From: Rhodopirellula sp. SM50
Lineage (GTDB): Bacteria > Planctomycetota > Planctomycetia > Pirellulales > Pirellulaceae
DNA length: 64,000 nucleotides
Assembly (NCBI RefSeq): GCF_002289565.1
Contig: NZ_NTFY01000016.1
Location: 62,001-126,000 of the forward strand
Direction: 5' to 3'
The notes beneath the pieces are model-generated. The model was not told where the DNA came from and did not search any database. It saw only the letters and a program-made list of their open reading frames with translations. The position numbers were made by a program, and so were the translations under genes. Positions 47,087 to 55,715 of this stretch are shown in pieces. The first letter of the stretch is position 1; each line of letters opens with the position of its first letter.

Positions 47087-48331
47087 CTAGGTCCGGCCGG
47101 AGAACAGGGCGGCTTCTTCCAGCGTGATCATGCCTTGAAAGGCTTTGCTGAGCGCACTGACACGCAGCGTTCGCATGCCTTCCTTGATCGCTTGTTTTCG
47201 GAGTGCTTCGACCGATGCGTTTTCAAAGATCATGTCGCGAAGCTTTGACGAGAGCGTCAGCATTTCAAAGATGGCGACTCGGCCGCGGCAGCCTGATCCG
47301 TTGCATTTGACGCAGCCCCGGCCGCGATGGAAGCTTGCTTTGGCGGCCTGTTCTTCGCTGATGCCGAGCGATTTGAGTTGGGCGGCGGAGATCGTGACGG
47401 GGGCTCTGCAGTGTTGGCAAATTCGTCGCACCAGCCGCTGTGCGACGATGACGTTCAAGCCGGCGGTGATCAGGAACGGTTCGATCTCCATGTCCCGCAG
47501 CCGCGCGATGGCCGACACGGTGTCGTTGGTGTGCAGCGTCGACAGCACCATGTGGCCGGTCATCGCCGCTTGGAATGACGTCTTGGCGGTTTCGGTGTCG
47601 CGGATTTCGCCGACCAGAATCACATCCGGGTCTTGACGCAACAGCAACCGCAGGACTTGGGCGAAGTCCATGTTCAGTTCCCGTTTGACGTTGATCTGGG
47701 TGATCCCGAACACGTCAAATTCGACCGGGTCTTCGATCGTCGAGATGTTGCGGTCCATCTGGTTCAGACGATTGAGCGCGGAGTAGAGCGTCGTGGTTTT
47801 TCCGCTGCCGGTCGGTCCGGTGACCAGGCACATGCCGTACTGTTGGCCGGTCGCCTGGGCCATCAACTGGGCTTCTTTGGGGTTCATGCCCAGTTTGGTC
47901 AGGTCGGCTTTCAGCCCGGTCGCGTCGACGACTCGCAAAACAATTTTTTCGCCGAAGCGGGTGGGGACTGATGACACCCGATAGTCGACGCTGCGATTGT
48001 CGATGACCAATTTCAAGCGGCCTTCCTGGGGCCGCCGGCGTTCGGCGATGTCCAGTTCCGACAGGACTTTGACGCGCGAGGAGAGTTGGGGGTAATCGGC
48101 GGCCGGGCCGGCGGCGATCTGGGACAGCACGCCGTCGACTCGCATGCGGACGCGAAACGCTTGCTCGAACGGTTCGAAGTGAATGTCCGATGCGCCCGCT
48201 TTGAAGGCCTTGGCAAAGATCGAGTCACAAAACGCAATGTTCTCACTGCCTGTTTTGTCGCTCTGCAGCTCGTCTTTCATGGAGGGCGTCGAAGCCGAGA
48301 CCTTCGGAGTGATTTGCGGGGGCTGGTTCAT
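47087..48331 (-). CDS. GspE/PilB-type secretion ATPase
   Basis: A 414-residue ATPase of the type II secretion/type IV pilus family. Motifs: GPTGSGKTTTLYSAL (Walker A, near residue 172), VILVGEIRDTETAKTS (Walker B/Asp box), STLHTNDTVSAIARL (His box), and the zinc-binding CQHC...CVKCNGSGCRG near 325-345. It lacks the long N1 domain of full-length GspE, starting close to the N2 domain (ASDIHFEPFEQ), so it could serve a pilus or secretion system that supplies that part, or be a shorter paralogue. ATG 48331 chosen over an upstream frame that overlaps the HAD gene. DUF1559 prepilin-like proteins such as the one at 25 kb could be its substrates in principle. Confidence 0.9.
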   Translation of the reverse strand: MNQPPQITPKVSASTPSMKDELQSDKTGSENIAFCDSIFAKAFKAGASDIHFEPFEQAFRVRMRVDGVLSQIAAGPAADYPQLSSRVKVLSELDIAERRRPQEGRLKLVIDNRSVDYRVSSVPTRFGEKIVLRVVDATGLKADLTKLGMNPKEAQLMAQATGQQYGMCLVTGPTGSGKTTTLYSALNRLNQMDRNISTIEDPVEFDVFGITQINVKRELNMDFAQVLRLLLRQDPDVILVGEIRDTETAKTSFQAAMTGHMVLSTLHTNDTVSAIARLRDMEIEPFLITAGLNVIVAQRLVRRICQHCRAPVTISAAQLKSLGISEEQAAKASFHRGRGCVKCNGSGCRGRVAIFEMLTLSSKLRDMIFENASVEALRKQAIKEGMRTLRVSALSKAFQGMITLEEAALFSGRT

Positions 48332-48386
48332 GGAGAAAAGCGGGGGTCGGGTTCCGGAACACTGCGTCTTCTGCGATTCTGTGGCG

Positions 48387-48959
48387 ATGGACGCGAACGA
48401 TTTTGAACGATACGAAGGCTTGATCTTTGACTGCGACGGCACGCTGGCCGATTCGATGCCGGTGCATTATGTGGCCTGGCGCGACACGTTGATGCGGTAC
48501 GGGATGGAATTCAAGGAAGACCGATTCTATTCGATGGGAGGGATGCCGAGTGCCAAGATTGTCGCCCTGTTGGCCAAAGAACGCGGTCTGCAGGTGGACG
48601 CCGAGGCGGTCGCGGCGGAAAAAGAAACGCATTTTCAGAGTTTGATCGATCAGGTCCAGCCGATGCACGCCGTTTGCCAGATCGCGGCGGCGTTTCGGGG
48701 GAAAAAACCGATGGCGGTGGCCAGTGGCAGCGGCCGAGTCATCGTCGTCAAGCAATTGGTCGCCCTGCAAATCGACGATTGGTTTCCTGTCGTCGTCACG
48801 TCCGAAGACACCGAGCGTCACAAGCCCGAGCCGGATGTTTTTCTGGAAGCGGCGCGGCGAATCGACGTCGCTCCGGGAAACTGTGTCGTTTTTGAGGATT
48901 CTCCGCTCGGATTCCAAGCCGCCGAGGCCGCGGGGATGGATTGGGTCGATGTCCGTTAG
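48387..48959 (+). CDS. HAD family phosphatase (beta-phosphoglucomutase-like)
   Basis: A 190-residue haloacid dehalogenase hydrolase. Motif I is FDCDGTLADS (nucleophile and general-acid Asp), motif II is MAVASGSG, motif III and IV are the Lys in RHKPEPDVF and VVFEDSPLGFQAA. A short helical cap sits between motifs I and II, as in the beta-phosphoglucomutase/CbbY group, so it probably dephosphorylates or rearranges a small sugar phosphate. ATG 48387 chosen; it is divergent from the GspE-type gene with 55 bases between the starts. Substrate unknown. Confidence 0.85.
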   Translation: MDANDFERYEGLIFDCDGTLADSMPVHYVAWRDTLMRYGMEFKEDRFYSMGGMPSAKIVALLAKERGLQVDAEAVAAEKETHFQSLIDQVQPMHAVCQIAAAFRGKKPMAVASGSGRVIVVKQLVALQIDDWFPVVVTSEDTERHKPEPDVFLEAARRIDVAPGNCVVFEDSPLGFQAAEAAGMDWVDVR

Positions 48960-49056
48960 GCCGCTTCCGGCGTGCTATCCTTTGTGTGTCGCTCCGCTGC
49001 CCGGGGGAGCGGCGTTGCCTGCGCCCGGATTGCCCCGTATTCACGCCTGAGCCGAG

Positions 49057-50787
49057 ATGATTCGCCACGACGTCAATCGTTCTGAATTCTCGACGCTTGA
49101 CGCGGGCAAGCTGCTGCCGGGATGCTCGCTTCCGATCTCCGGGGTTGAGACCGACGATGGTCGCGCGGTCCATGCGTTTCGCCAATTCGAACCCTTGCCG
49201 ATCGATGGACTGACGCAAACGGCCCTGCGGTCCTTGGCCGATTCCTGGGTCGACTTCGCCCGATCGCTCAAGACGCTGCATCAGGCCGGGTTGTGCTACG
49301 GGCGGATCACGTCGACGGCGTTTCACAATCGCGGCTCCCAAACCGAGCCCGCCGCCACGCTGTGGATCGATCCGTCACGCGCGACGCAAACCGATGCCGT
49401 CCACCACGGTGATCCCGAATCGATGTACTGGACCGCCGTGCGACTTCAATCGGGCAAGCCGCCACAACCGGCCGACGATTGGTACGCGCTGGGAATCGTC
49501 TTGGCGGAAATCGCACTTTCGTCCGGCTCGGTGCACAAGATTTGGGAACTCAGTCGCCAGGACGGAAAGTTCGTCGAAAGTCTGATCAAAAATCTGAAAC
49601 GCTCGCGGGGTGATCGACGACTTCGCAAACACGCGATCGCCTTGATCCGTGAAGGGGCGACGGGCAAAGTCGATGATGCCACGATCGACAAACTGACGTC
49701 ACGTCCCGCGACCGGCCATCGCACCTCGACGTTCGTCTCCGTTGCCGTCTTGTTGTTGGCTTTGGTCGCTGTTGGCGTGGCGCTGTATCGCAACATGAAT
49801 GCACGGCACGATCGACAGATCGCAATGTTGATCAATCAGGTCGACGAGTTGCAGCGACGGGCCGAAGTCGCGGAAAACGCCACGCGGCAGACGATCACTT
49901 CGCCCGTGGCCGCCGCGCAGTCCGTGGCCGTCGCGGTCCCCGAACCGGCGGTCGTGCGTCCCGATGATCGCGGACGTTGGAAGACGGAGTTTGCCGGCCG
50001 GTCGTTGGAGCAAGCAATCGATGCGTCTGTCGATTTCCAGCCCAGTCAATGGCGCGATCGATTGATCGGCCTGCATCAACTGCCCGGTCAAAAGCAATGG
50101 CGGACTGCTGATGAAACACTGCGGCGACTGATCCAACGGGCGGTCGATTCGCCCTGGGATGATGATGCCGTCCAAGACGCTCAAGATCGCATCGCATCGC
50201 TCGGCCGAGCCCATGCCCGCTGGACCGAATGGGCGCGCAGCAATCGCAGCATCGAGGAAATCAGGACACAATATGATCTGATGCCGTCGGGTTTGGTAAA
50301 AGAGTTCTTGGGGCAATGGCTCGCCGAGGCGCTGGAACTCCGGTCCTTCGAACTGAGGACCCGCGTGGTCAAAGTCGCCGAGGAGAATTCGTTTCTGGCA
50401 CACGTCATCGGATTCGACACGCCAGCGGATTCGGAATCGGTGGATTGGACCTGGGAGTCGACCGACGGCGGTGATGCATCGATTGCCGTGCAGATTGATG
50501 ATTACCATGCCGGTCAGACGCTGTCCTATTGGCTCAAACAAGACAGTTCGATCCCGTATTGGGACCGAACGGTGATCGAGCACACGTTTGACAGCCCGCT
50601 CTTGGCCTGGCAGTTGGCCAAGGGGTTGAGATTGGAAAACAGCGACAGCGGTTACGCCGTGCTGCTGTCGACCAACGCCCGTTTCGGGCCTCCGGTGAAG
50701 CTGGATGCGTCGTCGGTGGCGGTGGTGGAAGCGGAGCAACGGAAAGTGGTGGACCCGATGGATGATCTGCCCTTCGGGCTGGATTGA
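49057..50787 (+). CDS. Membrane protein with a likely pseudokinase domain
   Basis: A 576-residue protein. Residues about 40-175 look like the C-lobe of a Ser/Thr protein kinase: SLKTLHQAGLCYGRITSTAFHN aligns with the HRD-x-x-x-x-N catalytic loop but lacks the catalytic Asp, and ADDWYALGIVLAEIAL matches the DvyalGvvl helix; I see no DFG or ATP-binding glycine loop. A membrane helix follows at about residues 226-246 (STFVSVAVLLLALVAVGVAL), then a coiled-coil and a periplasmic region of about 300 residues. It probably senses or scaffolds rather than phosphorylates. Kinases with this membrane layout are common in planctomycetes. Confidence 0.65.
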   Translation: MIRHDVNRSEFSTLDAGKLLPGCSLPISGVETDDGRAVHAFRQFEPLPIDGLTQTALRSLADSWVDFARSLKTLHQAGLCYGRITSTAFHNRGSQTEPAATLWIDPSRATQTDAVHHGDPESMYWTAVRLQSGKPPQPADDWYALGIVLAEIALSSGSVHKIWELSRQDGKFVESLIKNLKRSRGDRRLRKHAIALIREGATGKVDDATIDKLTSRPATGHRTSTFVSVAVLLLALVAVGVALYRNMNARHDRQIAMLINQVDELQRRAEVAENATRQTITSPVAAAQSVAVAVPEPAVVRPDDRGRWKTEFAGRSLEQAIDASVDFQPSQWRDRLIGLHQLPGQKQWRTADETLRRLIQRAVDSPWDDDAVQDAQDRIASLGRAHARWTEWARSNRSIEEIRTQYDLMPSGLVKEFLGQWLAEALELRSFELRTRVVKVAEENSFLAHVIGFDTPADSESVDWTWESTDGGDASIAVQIDDYHAGQTLSYWLKQDSSIPYWDRTVIEHTFDSPLLAWQLAKGLRLENSDSGYAVLLSTNARFGPPVKLDASSVAVVEAEQRKVVDPMDDLPFGLD

Positions 50788-51054
50788 TGGGGGCAGGGAA
50801 ATCGGGTGCATAACGATGGGGTAGGAAGAAGGGAGGCAGAATGATACGGGGCAGAATGATGGGAAGGCAGGAGTAAGGGAAGGCAGTGGTGAGATGGGAG
50901 TGACGTATAGGAGGGAGCGTCTGGAATCGATTTGTGTCATTCAACGGTGCGGAATGTTTGCACTCGTCGATGCGTCCATCGCTCCGCTGACAAACCTGAA
51001 ACCTGAAACCTGAAACCCCCGCTCAACTTCCGAGATCGCTTGGAGAACACACGT
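50788..51054. repeat. Polypurine repeats and (CCTGAAA)3 heptamers
   Basis: A 267-base intergenic stretch with ggcagaatgatacggggcag (50840 on) and cctgaaacctgaaacctga (50995-51015). Shared word types with 15640-15767, 43955-44095, 41793-41842 and 63660-63745. Confidence 0.65.
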
Positions 51055-52206
51055 ATGCGTTATTTGCTTTGTTTCTTGATGGCCTTTGCCGCGGCGTCGT
51101 CATCGTCGGCGATCGATCCGAGCGATTGGCTGTCGTTGGGTTCGGAAAAGTCGGCGGCGCCGAAGCGGGCGAAGATCGACACGCGTGAATTGTTGCGACG
51201 CTACCCGGTCGGCAAGTCGTGGGCCGCGTCGAAGGTGCTGCGGATTCGCGGGTTGGCGGTCAATGAGAACTGGGGCATCGAAGGCCGCACGAATGTGGTT
51301 TATACGAACCGCTATTCCAGCAAGACCCGTGTGGTGGCTAACCAGTTCGGCGACGTGACGTTTGAGATCAACGTCTTGGAGGCGTCACAGCAGCGGATCA
51401 CCAGTGAGAAACGGTTGCGCGTGGCTGACTTTAGCGAGACCTCTCCGATCCTAAAGATCGGCTTGGAACAATTACTCGACCTCACACGGACGACGCTGCC
51501 GCCGGCCGACGTCGCCTACAAGTTGCTGATCACCTACGGGAAGGTCGACCCGAGGTACGAGCGAGCGTTGACGCGGTTGGCCGAAGTCAGCGGATTTGAT
51601 GTGGAACGTTTGACGCAGATTGATGAAGCACAACTGGTCGAGGACCCCGCGCAGTATTCCGGATGCACGTTTGAAGTGGTCTGGTCCAACGGGCTCGGCG
51701 TGACACGCGTCCGGCAAACCGATGGCCCGGTGACCGTCAAGCTCGATGACATTCGACGATGGGCCGAAGCCGCCGATCCGCTACTGGATTACTACGTGAT
51801 GGAAAACGTCGATCGCCCCGTCGGCGATACTTGGGACGTCGATGCGAAAGACGCCAGCGGCATGATGGTGCACCAGCAAGGTGGTCAGTCCGACGGTTCG
51901 CTGAAGCTCAAGTACCTGCGTGATGAAACCTACGACGGACAGACCTGCCGCCAGTTGGCGATTCAACGCGGCGAACTGACGATGTCGCTCGACCAGAACG
52001 CCAAGAAGTATGACGCCCGCGTGCGAGGGATTCAGGGGCGCGTGTTCTACGGAAAGAGTGACTATCTGGTGTTGCAAGCCAACGGAACCTGTGACATCCA
52101 GGCCAACGTTCGAAGCAAGAACCACTTGTTGTTCGGAACCAAATGGCAACGTGACGTGAAGACAGATTTTCGATACGAGGCGAAGTTGCTGTCCAAGGGA
52201 CAGTGA
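51055..52206 (+). CDS. Hypothetical exported protein
   Basis: A 383-residue protein with a signal peptide (MRYLLCFLMAFAAASSSSA) and a soluble body of mixed strands and helices, without recognised motifs. It has two stretches of similar flavour (VVANQFGDVTFEINVLEASQQ and DKTYDGQTCRQLAIQRG-like) but no clear repeat. The ATG at 51055 is preceded by ggag; a TTG start at 51040 is unlikely. The ABC/lipase fusion starts 51 bases after its stop, so the two may share a transcript. Confidence 0.65.
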   Translation: MRYLLCFLMAFAAASSSSAIDPSDWLSLGSEKSAAPKRAKIDTRELLRRYPVGKSWAASKVLRIRGLAVNENWGIEGRTNVVYTNRYSSKTRVVANQFGDVTFEINVLEASQQRITSEKRLRVADFSETSPILKIGLEQLLDLTRTTLPPADVAYKLLITYGKVDPRYERALTRLAEVSGFDVERLTQIDEAQLVEDPAQYSGCTFEVVWSNGLGVTRVRQTDGPVTVKLDDIRRWAEAADPLLDYYVMENVDRPVGDTWDVDAKDASGMMVHQQGGQSDGSLKLKYLRDETYDGQTCRQLAIQRGELTMSLDQNAKKYDARVRGIQGRVFYGKSDYLVLQANGTCDIQANVRSKNHLLFGTKWQRDVKTDFRYEAKLLSKGQ

Positions 52207-52257
52207 TCGGGGAATGAGTGGGCGGGAGAGTGGGTCAAAACATTGAGTGGTCAAAAA

Positions 52258-55200
52258 ATGGAGGACGAGGTCGGCGAGACGTGTCCGCATTGTGGGATCG
52301 ATGGCGGGGCAGGGCAGGGGAGTTGTTCGCGATGCGGGTTTCCGATGGCGGCCTTCCGGGCGTTGGATGTTGCGCCGCAACGGACCGGTCCGACCGCCAC
52401 ACGGCCGCCGATCGAATTTCAGAATGCGGGCGCGTTGATTCGCTTGGCCGATCATGACGGAGTGATCGTAGGCCGCGGTGATCAGGCGATGGATGGATTT
52501 GATGTCCAGCCGTTTCGCCATCGTGATCTGCAAGAGCGTCACGTGGCATTCTTGTCCGGCGACTCCGACGCGATCTGGTTGGTCGATTTGTGTTCCGACC
52601 GGGCGGCAGTGTTTGTCGATGGACGATCGACGCGTCTGTGTCCGTTGGTCGACGGCGCGGTGGTTCAAATCGGTCCACTGGCGTGGAAGTTCAACCAGAC
52701 CAAACGCATGTTGACACCGGTCACGCCGATCGCGGGGTTCGATCTCGCCGTGGATGCGGAAGTCGAAGGCCGTCTGACTGCGACCAAGCTGCACCTTTCG
52801 CGTGGCCAGATGACGGCGTTGGTCGGTCCGAGCGGTTGCGGCAAGTCGACGTTGTTGGAAACCATTCGCGACGGCAGCGGATTGGTCGATGATGTTGAAA
52901 CGGGCGGACGTGTGTTCTTTGTGCCGCAGCGTGATTTGGTGCACCAGGATTTAAGGCTCGGCGATGCGTTGCAGGCGATCGCGGGTTTCTATCAACGCGA
53001 CCTGCTGCCGTATGAGATCGATGCGGCACTCGATTCGGTGGGGCTACCGACGTCGGCCAAGGAGAAGTTTCCGGCGGAACTCAGTGGCGGACAGCTGCGT
53101 CGGTTTCGGATCGCCGGCGCGCTGTTGTCCGGAGCCGGCGTGATCGTGCTGGATGAGCCCGACAGCGGACTGGATCACGAAACGGCCGGCGAAGTGATTG
53201 CGCTGTTGCACTCGTTGGCCGTCCGTGGGGCGACCATTGTCGCCGTGACCCACCACCGACATGTGCTGGAGTCGTTTGATCGCGTCATCACCATGCGGCC
53301 GACGCCGGAGGGAGGTGCCGTTGAAGATTTGGGTGATGAGGCGCCGCCCGCGGCGCAGCAAGCGGGATCGATGGACGACGACGATGATGTTCCTTCGGCG
53401 CTCTACCGCGTCGCGAATCGGATGGCAATTCTGCTTCGTCGCGAACGGCAAAAACTGACCTCGCCCAAGTTGTCGCGTCTCGCTCTGGGGCCGATCCGCA
53501 TCCCGCACGTCGTGATCGGCATGCTGTTGGTTCCGGTCTTGTTTGCCGTGGCGATCGCGATCAGCGTGCCGACGGATCCCGATCGGGACGTCGCCGATGG
53601 GTTGTACGGCGAGATGGCACCGATCAACCGATTGGGGTTCTTGGCGGTGGTGTCGGTGATATGGATGTCGGCCAGCGGCAGCCATCTGTCGATCACCCGC
53701 GATCGGGAGCTTTACGACTACGAACGTTCCTACGGTTTGACCTGGGGGCAAGTGCTGGCGGCCAAGTCGCTGGTGCTTTCGCTTGCCGGGGCCTTGCAAA
53801 CCTTGGTGTTTGCGGGATGGTTGTACGTCATCCGTGACCGTTGGCTGGCGCGTTCGTTTTTTGTGGACGAGCGGGTGACGCAGCTGCCCGGGGTCGTCGT
53901 CTGTTTGTTGGGCGTGTCGGTCGCCGCGACGATGCTCGGATTGCTGATCTCGGCGGTGGCCGGGCGGGCGCCGTTGGTGGCGGCCGCGATCTTGCCGGTC
54001 GTGATGATGTTTCAGATCCTGTTTAGCGCGCCGTTTGCGATTTCAAATCCCGACGGCTACGAGCCGCTGGCCGACTATGATTCGTTGACGGTGTTTCCGG
54101 TTGAATCGGACGTCGATGAAGTCGGTGAAGAGGAGGATTGGGAAGACGAGTGGGAGGACGATTGGGTGGAAGAGCAACGACCGCTGTGGGCCACGTCTCT
54201 TTTCTCGTATGCGACGCTGTCCCGTTACGGTGACCAGTGGTTGCGTTCGTTCGCGGTGACGACTGAGCCGCCGGAGCGAGCACGGACGGTCCAGTGGGCA
54301 TCGGCCGCCGCGTTGGCGTTGATCTGTGGGCTGTGTTTTGTGGCGTCGTGGATCGTGCTGTGGATGCAGTCGACGCGGCTGGGCATTCGTCGCGTCCGTG
54401 CTGCCGCGACGCTGGTTGCCGCCCTGGTGCTGGCCGTCATCCCGAACGCCGCGTCGTGCCAGCAGCCCACCCCGCAACCCGAGCAGCCGGCGTCGACCAC
54501 GATTCGATTGCAGTTGGTCGACGGGCGTTATGACGAAACCAAGTTGCGCCGCGGCTTGGGCGGACGAGCCGGTGACGCTCCGCGGTGGAGAGAGCTTGGC
54601 AATCAAGATCGCATCGGGTTGGTGGCCTTGGAGCTGGTCGGCAAGATCGAGTTCACGCTCAACGACCGCGAGTTGGTGATCGAGTTGAAACAGACGCCCA
54701 AGTGGGAACTGATGAAACAATTGGCGCCGCCGCGGCTGATCGGCCGGGAGGACGTCGGCGATTCGGGCGACGTCGTGGTGTTTGTGCACGGATTGGAGGG
54801 CAGCGAGTCCACGTTTGATCGTGCGGCCGATGTGTTGGCCGAGCATGAGATCGTGTCGATGCGGTTTGAGTACCCCAACGACGGGCCTCCCGATGAGATC
54901 GGCAGTCGGCTTGCCGAGCAGTTGGTCGAATTCGGGCGGGACCATCCTGGCGTGCGAGTCCATTTGGTGGCCCATTCGCTCGGCGGTCTCGTGTCGACTT
55001 GGGCGGTCACCGAGCCTGATTTCCCGTCGCAAATCGTCCCCAACGTGGTGACGCTGGGGACTCCGTTTCGCGGATCGGCCCTGGCGGCGTTTCATGACGA
55101 GCTGGAACTGTTCGACGTGGCGTTTCGGTTGATCACCGGGACGCCGGGGGCGCTCAACACGATCGCCGACGGGCGGGGGGAGGCGGCCGAGGCGTTGGAT

Positions 55201-55581
55201 CCGCAGAGCGAATTTTTGGCGCGTTTGCATCGCCGGGACCGGCCGGCGGGGATTCGATTCCACTTGGCAGCGGGGACGAAGAGTTTTCTGACGGCGTCGC
55301 GGCGGGAGCGTTTGGCGGCCAGCCTGCCCGGTGAACTGGCCCGGCTGGCGGTTTCTCCGGCCTATGCCGCCCGCGTCGAGGCGTTGATGAAGGCGGAGGA
55401 GCTGTTTGAGGGGTTGGGTGATGGTGCGGTGACGGTGGAGAGTGCGTTGGGGTTGCCGAATCCGGCGAGCAGGAAGACTTTTTCGCTGACTCACACCGGT
55501 TTGGTGTCCGCGGCCGATCCACTAGAGTGGGTGTTGGCGGTCACCGGGTTGGCCGAACCGGAGAAACCGCTGGCAAAGTAG
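52258..55581 (+). CDS. Five-part fusion: zinc ribbon, FHA-like, ABC ATPase, ABC-2 permease, alpha/beta hydrolase
   Basis: A 1107-residue protein. Residues 9-26 carry a zinc ribbon (CPHC, CSRC). Residues about 55-150 look like an FHA phosphopeptide-binding domain (LIRLADHDGVIVGRGD, RHRDLQERHVAFL). Residues 180-310 are an ABC ATPase: Walker A GPSGCGKST (190-198), signature ELSGGQLRR (274), Walker B VIVLDEPDSGLD (296). Residues about 415-710 hold ABC-2 type membrane helices interrupted by a strongly acidic stretch (615-640). From about 838 on is an alpha/beta hydrolase with VVVFVHGLEG and the nucleophile motif AHSLGG (Ser907), like lipases. A transporter plus hydrolase in one chain is unusual; it may export and cut a lipid or peptide. 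ATG 52258 chosen over a TTG five codons upstream. Confidence 0.82.
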   Translation: MEDEVGETCPHCGIDGGAGQGSCSRCGFPMAAFRALDVAPQRTGPTATRPPIEFQNAGALIRLADHDGVIVGRGDQAMDGFDVQPFRHRDLQERHVAFLSGDSDAIWLVDLCSDRAAVFVDGRSTRLCPLVDGAVVQIGPLAWKFNQTKRMLTPVTPIAGFDLAVDAEVEGRLTATKLHLSRGQMTALVGPSGCGKSTLLETIRDGSGLVDDVETGGRVFFVPQRDLVHQDLRLGDALQAIAGFYQRDLLPYEIDAALDSVGLPTSAKEKFPAELSGGQLRRFRIAGALLSGAGVIVLDEPDSGLDHETAGEVIALLHSLAVRGATIVAVTHHRHVLESFDRVITMRPTPEGGAVEDLGDEAPPAAQQAGSMDDDDDVPSALYRVANRMAILLRRERQKLTSPKLSRLALGPIRIPHVVIGMLLVPVLFAVAIAISVPTDPDRDVADGLYGEMAPINRLGFLAVVSVIWMSASGSHLSITRDRELYDYERSYGLTWGQVLAAKSLVLSLAGALQTLVFAGWLYVIRDRWLARSFFVDERVTQLPGVVVCLLGVSVAATMLGLLISAVAGRAPLVAAAILPVVMMFQILFSAPFAISNPDGYEPLADYDSLTVFPVESDVDEVGEEEDWEDEWEDDWVEEQRPLWATSLFSYATLSRYGDQWLRSFAVTTEPPERARTVQWASAAALALICGLCFVASWIVLWMQSTRLGIRRVRAAATLVAALVLAVIPNAASCQQPTPQPEQPASTTIRLQLVDGRYDETKLRRGLGGRAGDAPRWRELGNQDRIGLVALELVGKIEFTLNDRELVIELKQTPKWELMKQLAPPRLIGREDVGDSGDVVVFVHGLEGSESTFDRAADVLAEHEIVSMRFEYPNDGPPDEIGSRLAEQLVEFGRDHPGVRVHLVAHSLGGLVSTWAVTEPDFPSQIVPNVVTLGTPFRGSALAAFHDELELFDVAFRLITGTPGALNTIADGRGEAAEALDPQSEFLARLHRRDRPAGIRFHLAAGTKSFLTASRRERLAASLPGELARLAVSPAYAARVEALMKAEELFEGLGDGAVTVESALGLPNPASRKTFSLTHTGLVSAADPLEWVLAVTGLAEPEKPLAK

Positions 55582-55715
55582 GGGCTTTCTCCATTTACAA
55601 AACGGCACTGCCCCTCGTACACTGCCGGGCTTTCCCGCGCCCGCTATCGGTGCGCCCGTTGGGTGCTTCGGAGGGTGCATGATGCTTTTTACACTCGTAA
55701 TTTTCCTGTTTCAGC

